64,000 nt of DNA from Blastocatellia bacterium AA13 (GCA_003222245.1 QHVH01000030.1:1-64000); one strand, 5' to 3'. Shown: positions 1-9,264, counted from the stretch's first letter. Notes: generated by a model from the sequence alone, not told the origin. Numbers and translations are program-made.

Positions 1-17
1 CTGGCAAGCGCTCGAGA

Positions 18-1058
18 TTAGTCCGGGTTGGCAGCGGCCAATCGCTGCTCGGCAAGCCTATCGGCGGCTCTATAAGCTGGAATTCCATCCGCGGCTGCGA
101 GTCTGAACACCGACATCATCGTGTCGTAGATATGGTCGATTCTCTCGGCAACGTGTTCACGGCTCCAACCCAGTAGCTCGATGCATCCGTTCAAGACGCC
201 TCCCGCGTTGGCGACGTAGTCAGGCGCATAGAGTATCTTTCGAAGCTCGAGAGCGTCCCCGTCTCCCGGCTCCAGAAGCTGGTTGTTTGCCGCTCCGGCG
301 ACGATTTCCACTTTAAGCCGCGGAATCGTATCGCTGTTGAGAATGCCTCCAAGCGCGCATGGAGCAAAGATGTCAGCCTCCGCCGTATAGATTGCCTCGG
401 GAGCTGTCACCTCGGCATCGAGCTCGGAGGCAGCGCGGCTCGTGAGCTCGGCATTGACATCGCTTACGATCAGGCGGGCGCCGGCCGTTTTGAGAGCTTG
501 CATCAAGCTATACCCGACGTGGCCGCAGCCCTGGACCGCGACGGTCTTACCGCTAAGATCTTCGCTTCCCCATCTGAATTTCGCGGACGCCTGAATCGCG
601 CGGAGCACTCCCCGAGCCGTGAGCGGGGAAGGATCGCCGGAGCCGTTTCTGAGACCGCCCACATGCCGCGTTTCAAGCCGCACATATTCCATATCGGCCG
701 GGCTGGTTCCTACGTCCTCCGCGGTGATGTAGCGGCCCCCGAGCGTGTCGACAAATCGCCCGTGAGCGCGAAACAGTTTTTCGCGATCCGTCGCACCTCC
801 GTTGCTCAGGATCACTGACTTGCCGCCTCCGAACGGAATACCGGCAACCGCGTTCTTATAAGTCATTCCCTTCGACAGGCGAAGCGCATCTACCATCGCG
901 TCGTCGTCGGTCGCGTAGCTCCAAAGCCGCGCGCCTCCAAGAGACGGCCCGAGCGCTGTGCTGTGAATGGCGATGATCGCGTTGTATCCTGCTTTCGGAT
1001 CGCGGCCGAATACCACCTGCTCGTGCCCCATCGCCTTCATCCATTCCATTACGGTCAT
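18..1058 (-). CDS. Glu/Leu/Phe/Val dehydrogenase family, probably leucine dehydrogenase
   Basis: Oxidatively deaminates a branched-chain or aromatic amino acid to its 2-oxo acid with NAD+, in the cytoplasm. The 346-residue length fits leucine/phenylalanine dehydrogenases rather than the longer glutamate dehydrogenases. The N-terminal substrate domain shows GPSLGGAR near residues 38-44 and the glycine-rich GIPFGGGK ending in the expected catalytic lysine at residue 80. The second half carries a Rossmann nucleotide site ([10 protein letters not shown], about residues 171-180). It is the last gene of a minus-strand run and is separated by 58 bases from the preceding lipoprotein gene. Leucine, valine and phenylalanine activity cannot be told apart by eye, so no symbol is given. 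Family assignment is firm, substrate is inference. Confidence 0.88.
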   Translation of the reverse strand: MTVMEWMKAMGHEQVVFGRDPKAGYNAIIAIHSTALGPSLGGARLWSYATDDDAMVDALRLSKGMTYKNAVAGIPFGGGKSVILSNGGATDREKLFRAHGRFVDTLGGRYITAEDVGTSPADMEYVRLETRHVGGLRNGSGDPSPLTARGVLRAIQASAKFRWGSEDLSGKTVAVQGCGHVGYSLMQALKTAGARLIVSDVNAELTSRAASELDAEVTAPEAIYTAEADIFAPCALGGILNSDTIPRLKVEIVAGAANNQLLEPGDGDALELRKILYAPDYVANAGGVLNGCIELLGWSREHVAERIDHIYDTMMSVFRLAAADGIPAYRAADRLAEQRLAAANPD

Positions 1059-1116
1059 CTATCGCAACCTCCGCGCGCGCGCGCATCGTCGTTCACGTAA
1101 CCTCGTAAGGCCTCGA

Positions 1117-1608
1117 TCACCTGTTCCACATCAGCCGGGCGATTCTCCAGCTTCCATCCGGCTGTCTTCGAAGGATCATTATGTATTTCTCATTCACGCT
1201 TCGAGCAGCGCCTGTTTTAGTTGAAGTAACTCGTCCAACCGCTTTACCGCGGCTGAATGCCCATGCGTTATCGGTAATAATCTCCTCGGATGAAAAGGAA
1301 AGCTCCGGGCTGAGATCTTCGAACACCGATTGGTAGTACGCTTTGATGGCTTCCTTGCCCAAAACCGCTTCTCCATCGGGCGGCAGCAACACCGCATCGT
1401 CCGCATAAAGCACCAATACGGCGTCCAGGTTCCTGGCATTTACAGCCGAGATTCCTGTATCCACAATTCTGCGAGCCGCCGCGGCGTCTGCTTGACGTTG
1501 CTCCGGCCTGCCAAAAGGTCCGGTCTCTTCACGCTGCCGTTTGCATCCGGCCGACAGGGTCGCCGCGAATATGCCGAGCAGCATTCCCGCCGCGAATCTT
1601 TTCATCAT
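1117..1608 (-). CDS. SnoaL-like / DUF4440 lipoprotein
   Basis: A 163-residue protein with a lipoprotein signal: two starting Met, a basic stretch, a hydrophobic helix, then a lipobox LSAGC with Cys at about residue 22, so it is probably anchored to a membrane. The rest resembles the cystatin-like NTF2/SnoaL fold of the DUF4440 or SgcJ/EcaC group: an N-terminal helix (DTGISAVNARNLDAVLVLY), ADDAVLLPPDG, and a C-terminal WRIARLMWNR strand. Family members are ketosteroid-isomerase-like folds that are mostly uncharacterised; no catalytic residues can be assigned here. The start uses ATG at 1608, with AGGA about 8 bases upstream. Function unknown. Confidence 0.7.
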   Translation of the reverse strand: MMKRFAAGMLLGIFAATLSAGCKRQREETGPFGRPEQRQADAAAARRIVDTGISAVNARNLDAVLVLYADDAVLLPPDGEAVLGKEAIKAYYQSVFEDLSPELSFSSEEIITDNAWAFSRGKAVGRVTSTKTGAARSVNEKYIMILRRQPDGSWRIARLMWNR

Positions 1609-1696
1609 CAGCGATCCTTGATCAAAGATCCCGCCTCGTTATGAAGCCTTCTTCATCTCACCGGGCGTTAAAACGGAGGCCGCGCTGACATCGTCT

Positions 1697-2362
1697 TCAG
1701 TGATTCGCGATCCAGCCGTCGAACAGATTGACCACGCGATGACTATAGGCAGCGTTCGCCTCGGAATGCGTCACCTGAATAATCGTCGTACCCTGATCAT
1801 TGAGCTTCTTGAAAAGCTCCATAATCTCCTTCGCCTGAGTCGAGTGGAGATTGCCCGTAGGCTCGTCGGCGAGGATCAACTTCGGCTTCCCCACAACGGC
1901 GCGAGCGACTGCTATGAGCTGCTGCTGGCCTCCTGAAAGTTGGCTTGGATATAGATCCTTCTTACCCACTATCTGAAACCTATCGAGAAGCTCAGCCACT
2001 ATGCCCTGTCGCTCCGATCGTTTTATGTCGCGATACGACAGAGGAATATCGAGATTTTCGTATACCGTCAGGCTATCCAGCAGATGATACTGTTGAAAAA
2101 CGAATCCGATGTAGCGTTTGTTGATCTCCGCGCGCTGCTTTGGTTTCATCGTGTGGATGGCATGCTCGAGAAGTCGATACTCACCGGTCCACGAGCTGTC
2201 CAGCATTCCAATAATGCTGAGCAGCGTGGATTTGCCCGCGCCTGACGGGCCCATGATCGTTATGAATTCACCCTCTTTGACAAGCAGATTGATGCGGCGA
2301 AGCACCCAGGTCTTATTTACGCCGCTTTGATAAGATTTCTCGATATTATTTAACTCAATCAT
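1697..2362 (-). CDS. ABC transporter ATP-binding protein (MacB/LolD type)
   Basis: Cytoplasmic ATPase subunit of about 221 residues. From the N terminus it shows Walker [10 protein letters not shown], the Q-loop [12 protein letters not shown], the ABC signature LSGGQQQ, Walker [10 protein letters not shown], and the H-loop THS. The [14 protein letters not shown] segment after Walker B is typical of the LolD/MacB/FtsE subgroup that moves lipoproteins or drives mechanotransmission rather than import. The frame stays open to 2488, but the ATG at 2362 is preceded by AAGGGG about 7 bases upstream and begins exactly where the family begins ([11 protein letters not shown]), so it is chosen. No permease gene lies next to it: its neighbours are a lipoprotein and a cytochrome. 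Substrate unknown. Confidence 0.88.
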   Translation of the reverse strand: MIELNNIEKSYQSGVNKTWVLRRINLLVKEGEFITIMGPSGAGKSTLLSIIGMLDSSWTGEYRLLEHAIHTMKPKQRAEINKRYIGFVFQQYHLLDSLTVYENLDIPLSYRDIKRSERQGIVAELLDRFQIVGKKDLYPSQLSGGQQQLIAVARAVVGKPKLILADEPTGNLHSTQAKEIMELFKKLNDQGTTIIQVTHSEANAAYSHRVVNLFDGWIANH

Positions 2363-2565
2363 CTTCGATCCCCTTACGGCATTTGACAGAAGCGAAGAAA
2401 CATTCTCAGAGACAGAGTAGATTCGCGATCGGTCCAACGGCGCCCGCGAATCGATATGCACCAGAGTCGCGGAAGCGCCGCCAGTCATTCACTGCTGCCT
2501 GGCGGCGCCTCTCAGTCATGAGCTTGAACCGTTGACCCAAATATTCTCGGCTCGATCATCACCGG

Positions 2566-3732
2566 CTATTTCGCCGCGGGCGCGGCAAACGCGGAATCAT
2601 CGACTTTAACATTTGTCTTCATATCGGTGATCTTCCTCGTCGCCGTAGAGAAGTTGTCAAGATAAGACACGCGAATCGTGTGCGGAATCTTGACTCCGTC
2701 CTCGTCGCGATAATCCTCGAAGTCAATTTGTTCAGGATCCGAGCCGACCGGCGTATCGGTGTAAAGCACGCGGCGAAGCAGAAGCCCGCTTTCCTTATCG
2801 AAGTACAGAACGGCGCGCCTCTTGTCCGGAGTGTTCATCCGCAGCCGAATGGTCTCCTTATCGCCTATCTTTTCCGTTCCGGCGAAGAGCATCCGCGGAT
2901 ACGGCTCTTTGATCGGCAGCGGATCGAGGCTCCAGATGAGACTGCGGGCGCGCGCCAGTTCGGTATTGTTCATAGCTCTCTGCTCGCGCGGATTCTTTAC
3001 CCAACCCGAATCGCCCGAGACGCCTTGCGCGATTGCGCCCTGCGGCGCCGTTACCAGTACCGCTACTTTGTCCGGCAGCACGAGCTTGATCTCGAATTCG
3101 AGATTCATGCCGTTCGCAGCGACGTGAGTTCCCTTCAACTCCCGAGTTTTGATCTTGTCTATGGCTTCTTTGGCTCCGACGGCTTTTGAATACTTCGCCA
3201 GCACTTCTTGAGGATTAATCTGCGGTTGCTCAGGCGGTCTGGCGCCGCCGGGCGCAGCGGCATTCGCCGGGGGCATCGGCCGAGGGAGCGACGGCACGGG
3301 AACCGGCCGTCCATGGCCCTGATGGCACGTATAGCACGAAACATCTATGTGACCCTCAAAGCTCGTCTTGTTGATGTCCATGGTCATCTGGATCATCTTT
3401 CGAGCGGTCAGCTTCGCCTTCTTGTCGTCCTTGTCGAACTCCCACACGTCGCCGTTCTTGACGTGGCACTGAATACACTGAACTCCGAGCGAAGCGCTGA
3501 TCATATTCATGACCGGAGCCAACTGGGACTCGGGAAGGCCGTTGAGCGCCTTGATGTTTTTGAACGCCTGCTCCGCCGGTTTTTCAGCGGTAGGAGTCGG
3601 AGCCGCGGCCTGCTGTCCCGGGTCTTCACCTCTGGCGCTCACGGGATACGCCAGCCAGTTCGTCCCCAGGAAAAAAGCGCCGATAGCGATAACCGAGGCG
3701 GTCACACAGCGCTTGAGGGTCGATCGTGTCAT
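2566..3732 (-). CDS. Diheme c-type cytochrome, photosynthetic reaction centre cytochrome c subunit family
   Basis: A 388-residue exported cytochrome. The N terminus has a basic region and hydrophobic helix (about residues 11-30) followed by a Pro/Ala-rich linker. Two haem c attachment motifs are visible, CIQCH at 86-90 and CYTCH at 133-137, each preceded by a helix containing Met (MNMISASLG and RKMIQMTMDIN), which is the haem-ligand pattern of the reaction-centre tetraheme cytochrome; here only two of the four haem sites are present. A second Pro-rich linker leads to a C-terminal domain of about 220 residues resembling outer-membrane lipoprotein-sorting beta-sheet proteins (VLYFDKESGLLLRR). 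Such hybrids are common in non-phototrophic Acidobacteriota. AAGGAG precedes the ATG. Probable periplasmic electron transfer; partner unknown. Confidence 0.82.
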   Translation of the reverse strand: MTRSTLKRCVTASVIAIGAFFLGTNWLAYPVSARGEDPGQQAAAPTPTAEKPAEQAFKNIKALNGLPESQLAPVMNMISASLGVQCIQCHVKNGDVWEFDKDDKKAKLTARKMIQMTMDINKTSFEGHIDVSCYTCHQGHGRPVPVPSLPRPMPPANAAAPGGARPPEQPQINPQEVLAKYSKAVGAKEAIDKIKTRELKGTHVAANGMNLEFEIKLVLPDKVAVLVTAPQGAIAQGVSGDSGWVKNPREQRAMNNTELARARSLIWSLDPLPIKEPYPRMLFAGTEKIGDKETIRLRMNTPDKRRAVLYFDKESGLLLRRVLYTDTPVGSDPEQIDFEDYRDEDGVKIPHTIRVSYLDNFSTATRKITDMKTNVKVDDSAFAAPAAK

Positions 3733-4301
3733 CGTCGTGATCTCCTTTCAGACTTCTTGTTGTTTTATTGGTTGCTGAAAAGGCGGCGGTACCTCTCCCC
3801 GCTACTCCAGCCTGTTTGATTGACTGTGAAATAGAGTGAAAGGTTACACATTTATTGCGGCAAACTCAATCGACCCCTGGCTCCTGACTCGGCGATCCGA
3901 AAGAGACGCAAATATCGTCGCCTCAGCGCGTGTAGAGTAAGCGGACATGGATAATTCGCGACGAGCCCGACGAGTCGCGGTCGTCAATGGTCGGGCCTGG
4001 GAGGGAAAAATGGTGGCTGGTGCGGCATCCCTCAGACTAATCTGATCGAGGTCGCTCACGACGCAACGGCCTCATCGTTAGCCAGATATTCGAGGGTCAG
4101 CGTTTCCCGATTGCCTCACCATCTGAAATACACCGGGCATACGCCTCGTTCGCAATCTCAACGGTGTCGCCTGCGCATCGCCACCGTTGAAATCGCGCCC
4201 TTACCGCACCGCCATCCTCACAACATCAAAAAAACCTTTGCCATTTGTCACTTGTCATCGGTCATATGTCGCCGCCATTTGTCACCTGTGGCGCCCGACG
4301 C
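3733..4301. other. Gene-free spacer of 569 bases
   Basis: Lies between the cytochrome start and the 3-prime end of the receiver-phosphatase gene. Reading frames here are short, lack a ribosome site and have no recognisable product. The half next to 3732 must hold the cytochrome promoter; I see no convincing -35/-10 pair. The other end, 4241-4290, is a degenerate repeat listed separately. No RNA gene was recognised. Confidence 0.55.
4241..4290. repeat. Degenerate direct repeat built on TTTGTCAC
   Basis: The words CCATTTGTCACTTGTCAT and CCATTTGTCACCTGT recur within 50 bases, with related GTCATCGGTCATATGTC between them. It sits just after the stop of the receiver-phosphatase gene. It belongs to the class of slippage-prone intergenic repeats found elsewhere in the window (25000 and 58100). 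Confidence 0.6.
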
Positions 4302-5552
4302 CTACTTTCCTCCCGACAGCACGATCAAAGTCATATCGTCTTCCAACGTCCCGCCGCTGAACGTCATAACTGAATCAACGATCTTTCGATTCAGCCGAGT
4401 CGAGTCGAGATCCCGATTATCGGCCAGCAGATTTTTCAGACGATCCTCACCGAATTCTTCTCCATCTCCGTCTCGGGCCTCTGTCACGCCATCGGTAAAC
4501 AAGAGCAATCTATCTTCAGGACTAAACTCAATCTCGCGCTGTTCGTATTCCCAGTCGGGAAAGACTCCAAGCACCGCGCCTCCATCTTTCAAAAATGAGA
4601 AGCTCTCACGGCCCTTCATCAATATTGGGGCGCAGTGGCCGGCGTTCGTATAGACGATGCGGCCTCCTCGAGTATCGACCAGTGCATAAAAAAAGGTGAT
4701 GAATTTGTGGCCGGCCGTGTTCTCGCAGATGATCCGGTTCACCCGTTGACAGAGTTTGCTTGGCGGAGTCATTTCCGAAGCGCATGCTCGCACCGCCGCC
4801 TGCAGATTCGACATCAATAGCGCGGCCGGCATGCCCTTTCCCTCAACATCCGCTATGCACAACATCGCGAAATCGTCGCTCAGCCGCATAACATCGAAAT
4901 AGTCGCCGCCGACTTCTCGAGCCGGTCTCCAGGCATGAGCAATGTCGAACCCCGCAAGCCGCGGAAGATTCTTTGGCAGCAGTTCCTGTTGAATCTGGCG
5001 GGCTTCTTCGAGCTCTCTCGCAAAGCGTTGGTTGACCTTTTCCCGCGCCGTCTCGACTCTCCGTAGCTCACGTCCGCTATAGCCGGATTCGATCTGTCGC
5101 CGAAGGATGTTGAGCAGATGTTTATTGTCCCACGGCTTCAGGACGAAATCGCGAACACCTCGCTGCATCGCTTCAACCACAAGATCGATGCTTCCCCACG
5201 CGGTCATCGCGATAATCGGTAAAGTGTCGTCGAGGGCGCGAATGCTCGAGATCAGATCTAATCCTTCCTGGCCGGAAGTCGTATCGCGAGCATAGTTCAA
5301 ATCCATCAATACTACGTCGTATTTGTTATTTTTGATTGCCTCTAACGCGGCGGGGGCCGAGGTGACTGCTTCCGTCTGATACCCTTGGGATTTCAGCAAC
5401 AATCGAAGCGCCGACAGGATATCGGGCTGATCGTCAGCTATCAGAGCGATTGGAATGGCCTGAGACCCAGTCGCCGGCGCGAGCGCCTGAGAGGCCGCTC
5501 GTTCGGGCGCAATTCGCCAGGCCGCGGAGCTATGCTTGTTAGCCGCGAGCAT
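4302..5552 (-). CDS. Response regulator with PP2C-type (SpoIIE/RsbU) phosphatase output domain
   Basis: A 416-residue cytoplasmic signalling protein. A receiver domain spans about residues 34-155, with the acidic pair D40-D41, phospho-acceptor D84 (VLMDLN), T117 and K139 (VLKPWD). A coiled linker (residues 155-195, rich in R, E and Q) joins it to a PPM/SpoIIE Ser/Thr phosphatase with metal-binding signatures GGDYFD (215-220), DVEGKGMPAAL (235-245) and LFTDGVTEA. Proteins of this layout (RssB- or RsbU-like) dephosphorylate a STAS anti-anti-sigma factor when the receiver is phosphorylated. No cognate kinase or anti-sigma factor is adjacent; the only STAS gene in the window is at 32226-32519. 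ATG at 5552 is preferred to a TTG at 5561 because GAGG stands 10 bases before it and only 1 base before the TTG. Confidence 0.88.
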   Translation of the reverse strand: MLAANKHSSAAWRIAPERAASQALAPATGSQAIPIALIADDQPDILSALRLLLKSQGYQTEAVTSAPAALEAIKNNKYDVVLMDLNYARDTTSGQEGLDLISSIRALDDTLPIIAMTAWGSIDLVVEAMQRGVRDFVLKPWDNKHLLNILRRQIESGYSGRELRRVETAREKVNQRFARELEEARQIQQELLPKNLPRLAGFDIAHAWRPAREVGGDYFDVMRLSDDFAMLCIADVEGKGMPAALLMSNLQAAVRACASEMTPPSKLCQRVNRIICENTAGHKFITFFYALVDTRGGRIVYTNAGHCAPILMKGRESFSFLKDGGAVLGVFPDWEYEQREIEFSPEDRLLLFTDGVTEARDGDGEEFGEDRLKNLLADNRDLDSTRLNRKIVDSVMTFSGGTLEDDMTLIVLSGGK

Positions 5553-5754
5553 AATCGTCAAACCTCATTGTGCGGATCAATCCCGCCCGTTGGTTAAGGT
5601 CGACGGTATCTAGCCAAGCGGCGTGCCAGACAGTATTGGGAGCCTAAACTATAAAAGAACACGATTTCAAAACGAGACGGATTACAAGCTTGCCCCGAGC
5701 TGTGTCCGCTTATGGGATTGGCCATTCCCAATATCAGAAACTCATGAAGCCCTA

Positions 5755-6180
5755 TTATTTTTTCTTAGCTTGCCAGACGCCTCCGCCCATTTTCTCACCT
5801 TGCTTCGATTGCACCTCCCACGTGCCTTTGATAATCGACGAGTCTATAGTTCCATCGAGTCCAATCTGGGTATTCTCGTCAGTGGGATCTTCAAATTTGC
5901 CGGTGAATTTATTGCCGCTGACTTCGATCGATTTGAACTTGGCGGTAAATCCCGGTCCGTCGGAAGGGGTAGTAAGCATGCTGGCCGCCAGCTTGCCATC
6001 TGTTCCCTTTGTAATAGTCAATTCAAACTTACCGGAGCTGTCGCCTTCCCAACTGCCTAGCCAGACGCCTACGACATCACCGCTCTTCTTCGCGTCGCCT
6101 TGTAAATTGATGGGTCTGGCAAGGGAGGTCGCGGAAACGCACATCGTCGCTAAAACCAACATTAGAATGTTCTTCACCAT
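5755..6180 (-). CDS. Small secreted protein of unknown function
   Basis: A 141-residue protein with a clear signal peptide (MVKNILMLVLATMCVSATSLA, likely cut near A21). The mature part is a beta-rich sequence with repeated GxWxG-like patterns: VVGVWLGSWEGDSSGKFELTI, KFTGKFEDP and IKGTWEVQS. This alternation of TW/KF strands resembles small periplasmic beta-barrel or lipocalin-like proteins common in Acidobacteriota, but no named family can be assigned. There are no Cys or catalytic motifs in the mature part, and a Lys-rich end. GAGG stands about 6 bases before the ATG. It is a single gene, not obviously coupled to its neighbours. Confidence 0.72.
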   Translation of the reverse strand: MVKNILMLVLATMCVSATSLARPINLQGDAKKSGDVVGVWLGSWEGDSSGKFELTITKGTDGKLAASMLTTPSDGPGFTAKFKSIEVSGNKFTGKFEDPTDENTQIGLDGTIDSSIIKGTWEVQSKQGEKMGGGVWQAKKK

Positions 6181-6332
6181 AGATACCTCGTTTGTGTGGA
6201 AATTTCGGAACCAGCAGATGGATATGGGCCTTCGAACGGCTCATCTCCGACCAACAAAACGTGCCGGCCTGCTGAGAAGTTGCAGTATTTTTTAGGTTAG
6301 GGAAGAGCCTTGGGCGCGCGGTGATCAACGAG

Positions 6333-6362
6333 AAAAAGCCGCCTGCTGAAGAGCGGCCTTTT
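6333..6362 (-). terminator. Intrinsic terminator downstream of the halogenase-like gene
   Basis: Read on the minus strand, GCCGC and GCGGC pair around a 10-base loop (6338-6342 with 6353-6357) and are followed by TTTTTCTCGTT. It lies about 220 bases after the stop at 6584. The upstream AAAA can extend the stem with one bulge. The stem is only 5 bp, so strength is moderate. Confidence 0.5.
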
Positions 6363-6583
6363 GCCGCGAATGATCGAGCGATAACAGCCAGCGTAGCCGG
6401 ATCGCTCGCGGTCACTCCATACAACCAGTCGGCCGTCTGCTTCTGCCACGACCGTTGGTCTGAAATACCGGCTCGCCATCAACCGCTTAATGCCGTAGGC
6501 CCCGGCAGCTCCCATGCCTCTGGCTCATTTAATAGTCGGCCTTTCATGCCTAAATAAGACACCCGGCGCCTGATACCTAACAC

Positions 6584-7954
6584 CTATTCATGGCTCTCTT
6601 GAACGAGCGCGTCGTCGTAGCAGGTGTACTTTGCCGATAGAGCACGGTTGCCGTTTGGCTGGGACGAGTCATCCACGTTAGACGAAACCGCATCGAGTTG
6701 CGGAATCTCTTCGTAGAGCGACGGAGGTATGTAGGCGAATTCGGACAGCGGACCATAGATTTCGTCGATGCCATCCTTGAATACATTGCCGATCAAGAGA
6801 TTGATTATGTTTACGCGTTGTTCTGGATATTTCTGGAGGAATTTCGAAAAGCTGAAGCCGTCGCTGTAAAACGCGTACACCAGTTTCCGCATCGACTCGA
6901 TGCCCTTATCCAGTTTGGTTTGGAATTGTCCAAGCCGTTCGGGCGAAAAGTCATCATGCTTAAAGGCGTCGTGAATGGAATCCGCCGCCAGTTCCGCCAT
7001 CTTCATGGCCAGCAGCACGCCGGATGAATAAATAGGATCGAGAAATCCATAAGCATCGCCGATCAGGATAAATCCTTCTCCAGCGCACTGCTTCGAGCGG
7101 TAGGAGTAATCGAGAATCGAATAAATCTTGTCCACCCGAGTCGCGTGTTCGACTCGCCGCCGGCAGGATTCGCACTTGTCGATCTCTTCCTGAAATATCT
7201 TTGCGAGATCCTGTCCGCGACCTTTCACGAGATAGTCCGGATCGGCAACGATGCCGACGCTCGTGACGTCATTCTCCAGCGGTATATACCAGAACCATCC
7301 GCCGCTGCCCGGCGGAGTTCGAAGCACCAGCGTTGCTCCGCCATTCAAATCGGGCTCCCGATGCGCGCCCTTAAAGTATGAATAGAGCACCGCTTTCTTT
7401 AGCTTTGGATCGCGAATGCGCCAGCCGAATTTGTTGGAGAGCATTGCGCTCTGGCCGGTCGCATCGATAATGACGCGGGCATTGAAGGTGCGCAGCGAGC
7501 CGTCGGCCATCTTCGCTTCGACGCCAACCGCGCGCCTGCCGTCAAACAGCACCTGCTTTACGGGGACTCCTTGATGCACCGCGACCCCTTGTTCTTCGGC
7601 ATGGTCGATGAGCAGTTGATCGAATAACTCACGAGTGACCTGCCACGTGACCGCGCTCTCGTGATGGTTGGCTTCGAAGAAGTAGAACGGCCGAGACTCT
7701 TTGCCGCCCGGATTGGCGAATTGGACGCTGTACTTGCGAACGAACGGGCTCTGCCGCAGTTTCTCCAGAATTCCCATTCGTTCGAATGTCCAATATGTGT
7801 CGGTCATTAACGATTCGCCGATATGATGACGCGGAAACTTTTCTTTTTCGAAGAGAACAACGCTGCGCCCTTCACGGGCGAGAATAGTCGCGACGGCGCT
7901 CCCCGCGGGCCCGCCGCCCATCACGATAACGTCATACGTGCTTGTGTTATCCAT
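6584..7954 (-). CDS. Flavin-dependent halogenase-like FAD oxidoreductase
   Basis: A 456-residue flavoprotein of the PHBH fold. FAD binding: VMGGGPAGSAVA (residues 11-22), E36 at the end of the second strand, and the distal GDAYGFLDPIYSSG (299-312). Two hallmarks of flavin-dependent halogenases are present: the W.W.IP motif (GWFWYIP, 219-225), which blocks monooxygenase chemistry, and a lysine at residue 74 in FVRKYSVQF, where the chloramine-forming lysine lies in the PltA/CndH/CmlS group. HHIGESL (43-49) also matches that group. The gene starts 8 bases after a HemN-like radical SAM gene, so the two are cotranscribed. Geranylgeranyl-reductase-like oxidoreductases share the fold and are the main alternative. 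Halogenation is inferred, and no substrate can be named. Confidence 0.78.
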   Translation of the reverse strand: MDNTSTYDVIVMGGGPAGSAVATILAREGRSVVLFEKEKFPRHHIGESLMTDTYWTFERMGILEKLRQSPFVRKYSVQFANPGGKESRPFYFFEANHHESAVTWQVTRELFDQLLIDHAEEQGVAVHQGVPVKQVLFDGRRAVGVEAKMADGSLRTFNARVIIDATGQSAMLSNKFGWRIRDPKLKKAVLYSYFKGAHREPDLNGGATLVLRTPPGSGGWFWYIPLENDVTSVGIVADPDYLVKGRGQDLAKIFQEEIDKCESCRRRVEHATRVDKIYSILDYSYRSKQCAGEGFILIGDAYGFLDPIYSSGVLLAMKMAELAADSIHDAFKHDDFSPERLGQFQTKLDKGIESMRKLVYAFYSDGFSFSKFLQKYPEQRVNIINLLIGNVFKDGIDEIYGPLSEFAYIPPSLYEEIPQLDAVSSNVDDSSQPNGNRALSAKYTCYDDALVQESHE

Positions 7955-7962
7955 AGTAAAAC

Positions 7963-9264
7963 TTATACGTAGCGAACGCTTCTCAGTTCCGGCTCAAAGA
8001 ACTCGGATAGAAATCCATCTACGCGGAGTAGTCCCTCTCTCGTTACTTCGATTGAGCCATTATGGCGATGCAGCAGTTCCTCAGCGTCGAGCCGTTCGTA
8101 CTCGGGCTTGAATTCCTCCCACACATCGATCCCGAACTTTCCGCGAAAGTACTCGAGGTCGAGCCTTCCGGTCTTCAGTTGCAGAATCATCTCGCGAATC
8201 AGCCGTTGTTTCGCGGTAAGGCGAAGCGCGCGAAATAACGGGAGCCGATCATTTTCGATAAGCCCTATGTAGTCTTCGACATCGTGTGCATTCTGAAAAT
8301 GAACGCCTCCGAAATGCGAGAAGGAGGAGACGCCCAGCCCGATCATGTCGCCTCCGTGCCAGAGCGCATCGGTGTAGATGAAGCGGCAAGGCTTCCGAGT
8401 CGTCGCTAGAGTGTAGGCGCTCGCGACGCGATAACCTCGCTCTTGAAACTGTTCGAATGCGTAGTCGACCCAGCGCCGTTTTGTAGGCCAGTCCGCAATG
8501 GGTGAAGTCAATCCCAGCTTAATCATGTCCTGAGAAATGACAGTATTGTAGGGAAGCTCCATTTGATAAATTGTGATGGAATCGGGTTCGAGCTCGATCG
8601 CTTTACGCACTGTGTCGCGCCACCTCTCTTCGGATTCGCCCATCATTCCGGCGATCAGGTCGATGTTTATCTGCGGAAAGTCTACTTCGCGCGCCCATTC
8701 ATAAGCGCGATAGACCTCTGCGGAGAGATGCGCTCGGCCGTTTGCTTCAAGAATCGCGTCATCGAAGTGCTCGATGCCGAGGCTCAAGCGGGTGACGCCG
8801 ATGGCTTTTAAAGTTTCCAGCTTCGATTTTTTGAGCGTACCCGGCTCGCATTCGAAGGTGACCTCTTCCGCGTCTTCCCAGCTCACGTGGCGGTTCAAAC
8901 CTTCTACGAGCTGATCGAGCTGCCGTTCGCTGATGTAAGAGGGCGTACCGCCGCCGAAGTAGGCGAAGCGCAATCGCCTTCCCTGAAACGCCCGAGTGCG
9001 GCTATAGAGCTCATTCTCTTTTGTGAGCGCGCTCAGGTACCGTTCGATTTCGGATGCGTTCTTATCGGTATAGACTTTGAAGTAGCAAAACTTGCAGCGC
9101 TTGCGGCAGAAAGGGATATGAAGATAGAGGCCGAGCGGATCTCCGGCTCTGGGGGCCTGATTCAATTCTTCTAATGCATCGGGTACGAACTCCGGCTTCC
9201 ATTGGGAGAAGGGTGGATAGTTGGAAACGAAGTAATTGCCGACCTCGGTCGTATTTTCCGACAT
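7963..9264 (-). CDS. HemN/HemW-like radical SAM enzyme
   Basis: A 433-residue radical SAM protein. The iron-sulfur motif CX3CX2C (CRKRCKFC) follows LYLHIPF near residue 50, and the SAM-binding GGTPS motif (FGGGTPSYIS) comes about 55 residues later. NIDLIAGMMGES and the HemN C-terminal domain (ALRLTAKQRLIREMIL onward) are present. True coproporphyrinogen dehydrogenase, HemW haem chaperones, haem-degrading HutW/ChuW and HemN-like methyl- or cyclopropanating enzymes all share this layout. The coupling to a halogenase-like flavoprotein 8 bases downstream argues for a specialised reaction rather than haem synthesis, but that is inference. It heads the two-gene unit; ATG at 9264. Confidence 0.82.
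   Translation of the reverse strand: MSENTTEVGNYFVSNYPPFSQWKPEFVPDALEELNQAPRAGDPLGLYLHIPFCRKRCKFCYFKVYTDKNASEIERYLSALTKENELYSRTRAFQGRRLRFAYFGGGTPSYISERQLDQLVEGLNRHVSWEDAEEVTFECEPGTLKKSKLETLKAIGVTRLSLGIEHFDDAILEANGRAHLSAEVYRAYEWAREVDFPQINIDLIAGMMGESEERWRDTVRKAIELEPDSITIYQMELPYNTVISQDMIKLGLTSPIADWPTKRRWVDYAFEQFQERGYRVASAYTLATTRKPCRFIYTDALWHGGDMIGLGVSSFSHFGGVHFQNAHDVEDYIGLIENDRLPLFRALRLTAKQRLIREMILQLKTGRLDLEYFRGKFGIDVWEEFKPEYERLDAEELLHRHNGSIEVTREGLLRVDGFLSEFFEPELRSVRYV

Noticed and set aside
3844-4059. 71-codon reading frame on the minus strand in the spacer after the cytochrome
   Set aside because: No ribosome site, low-complexity Arg/Ala composition, and no family pattern.
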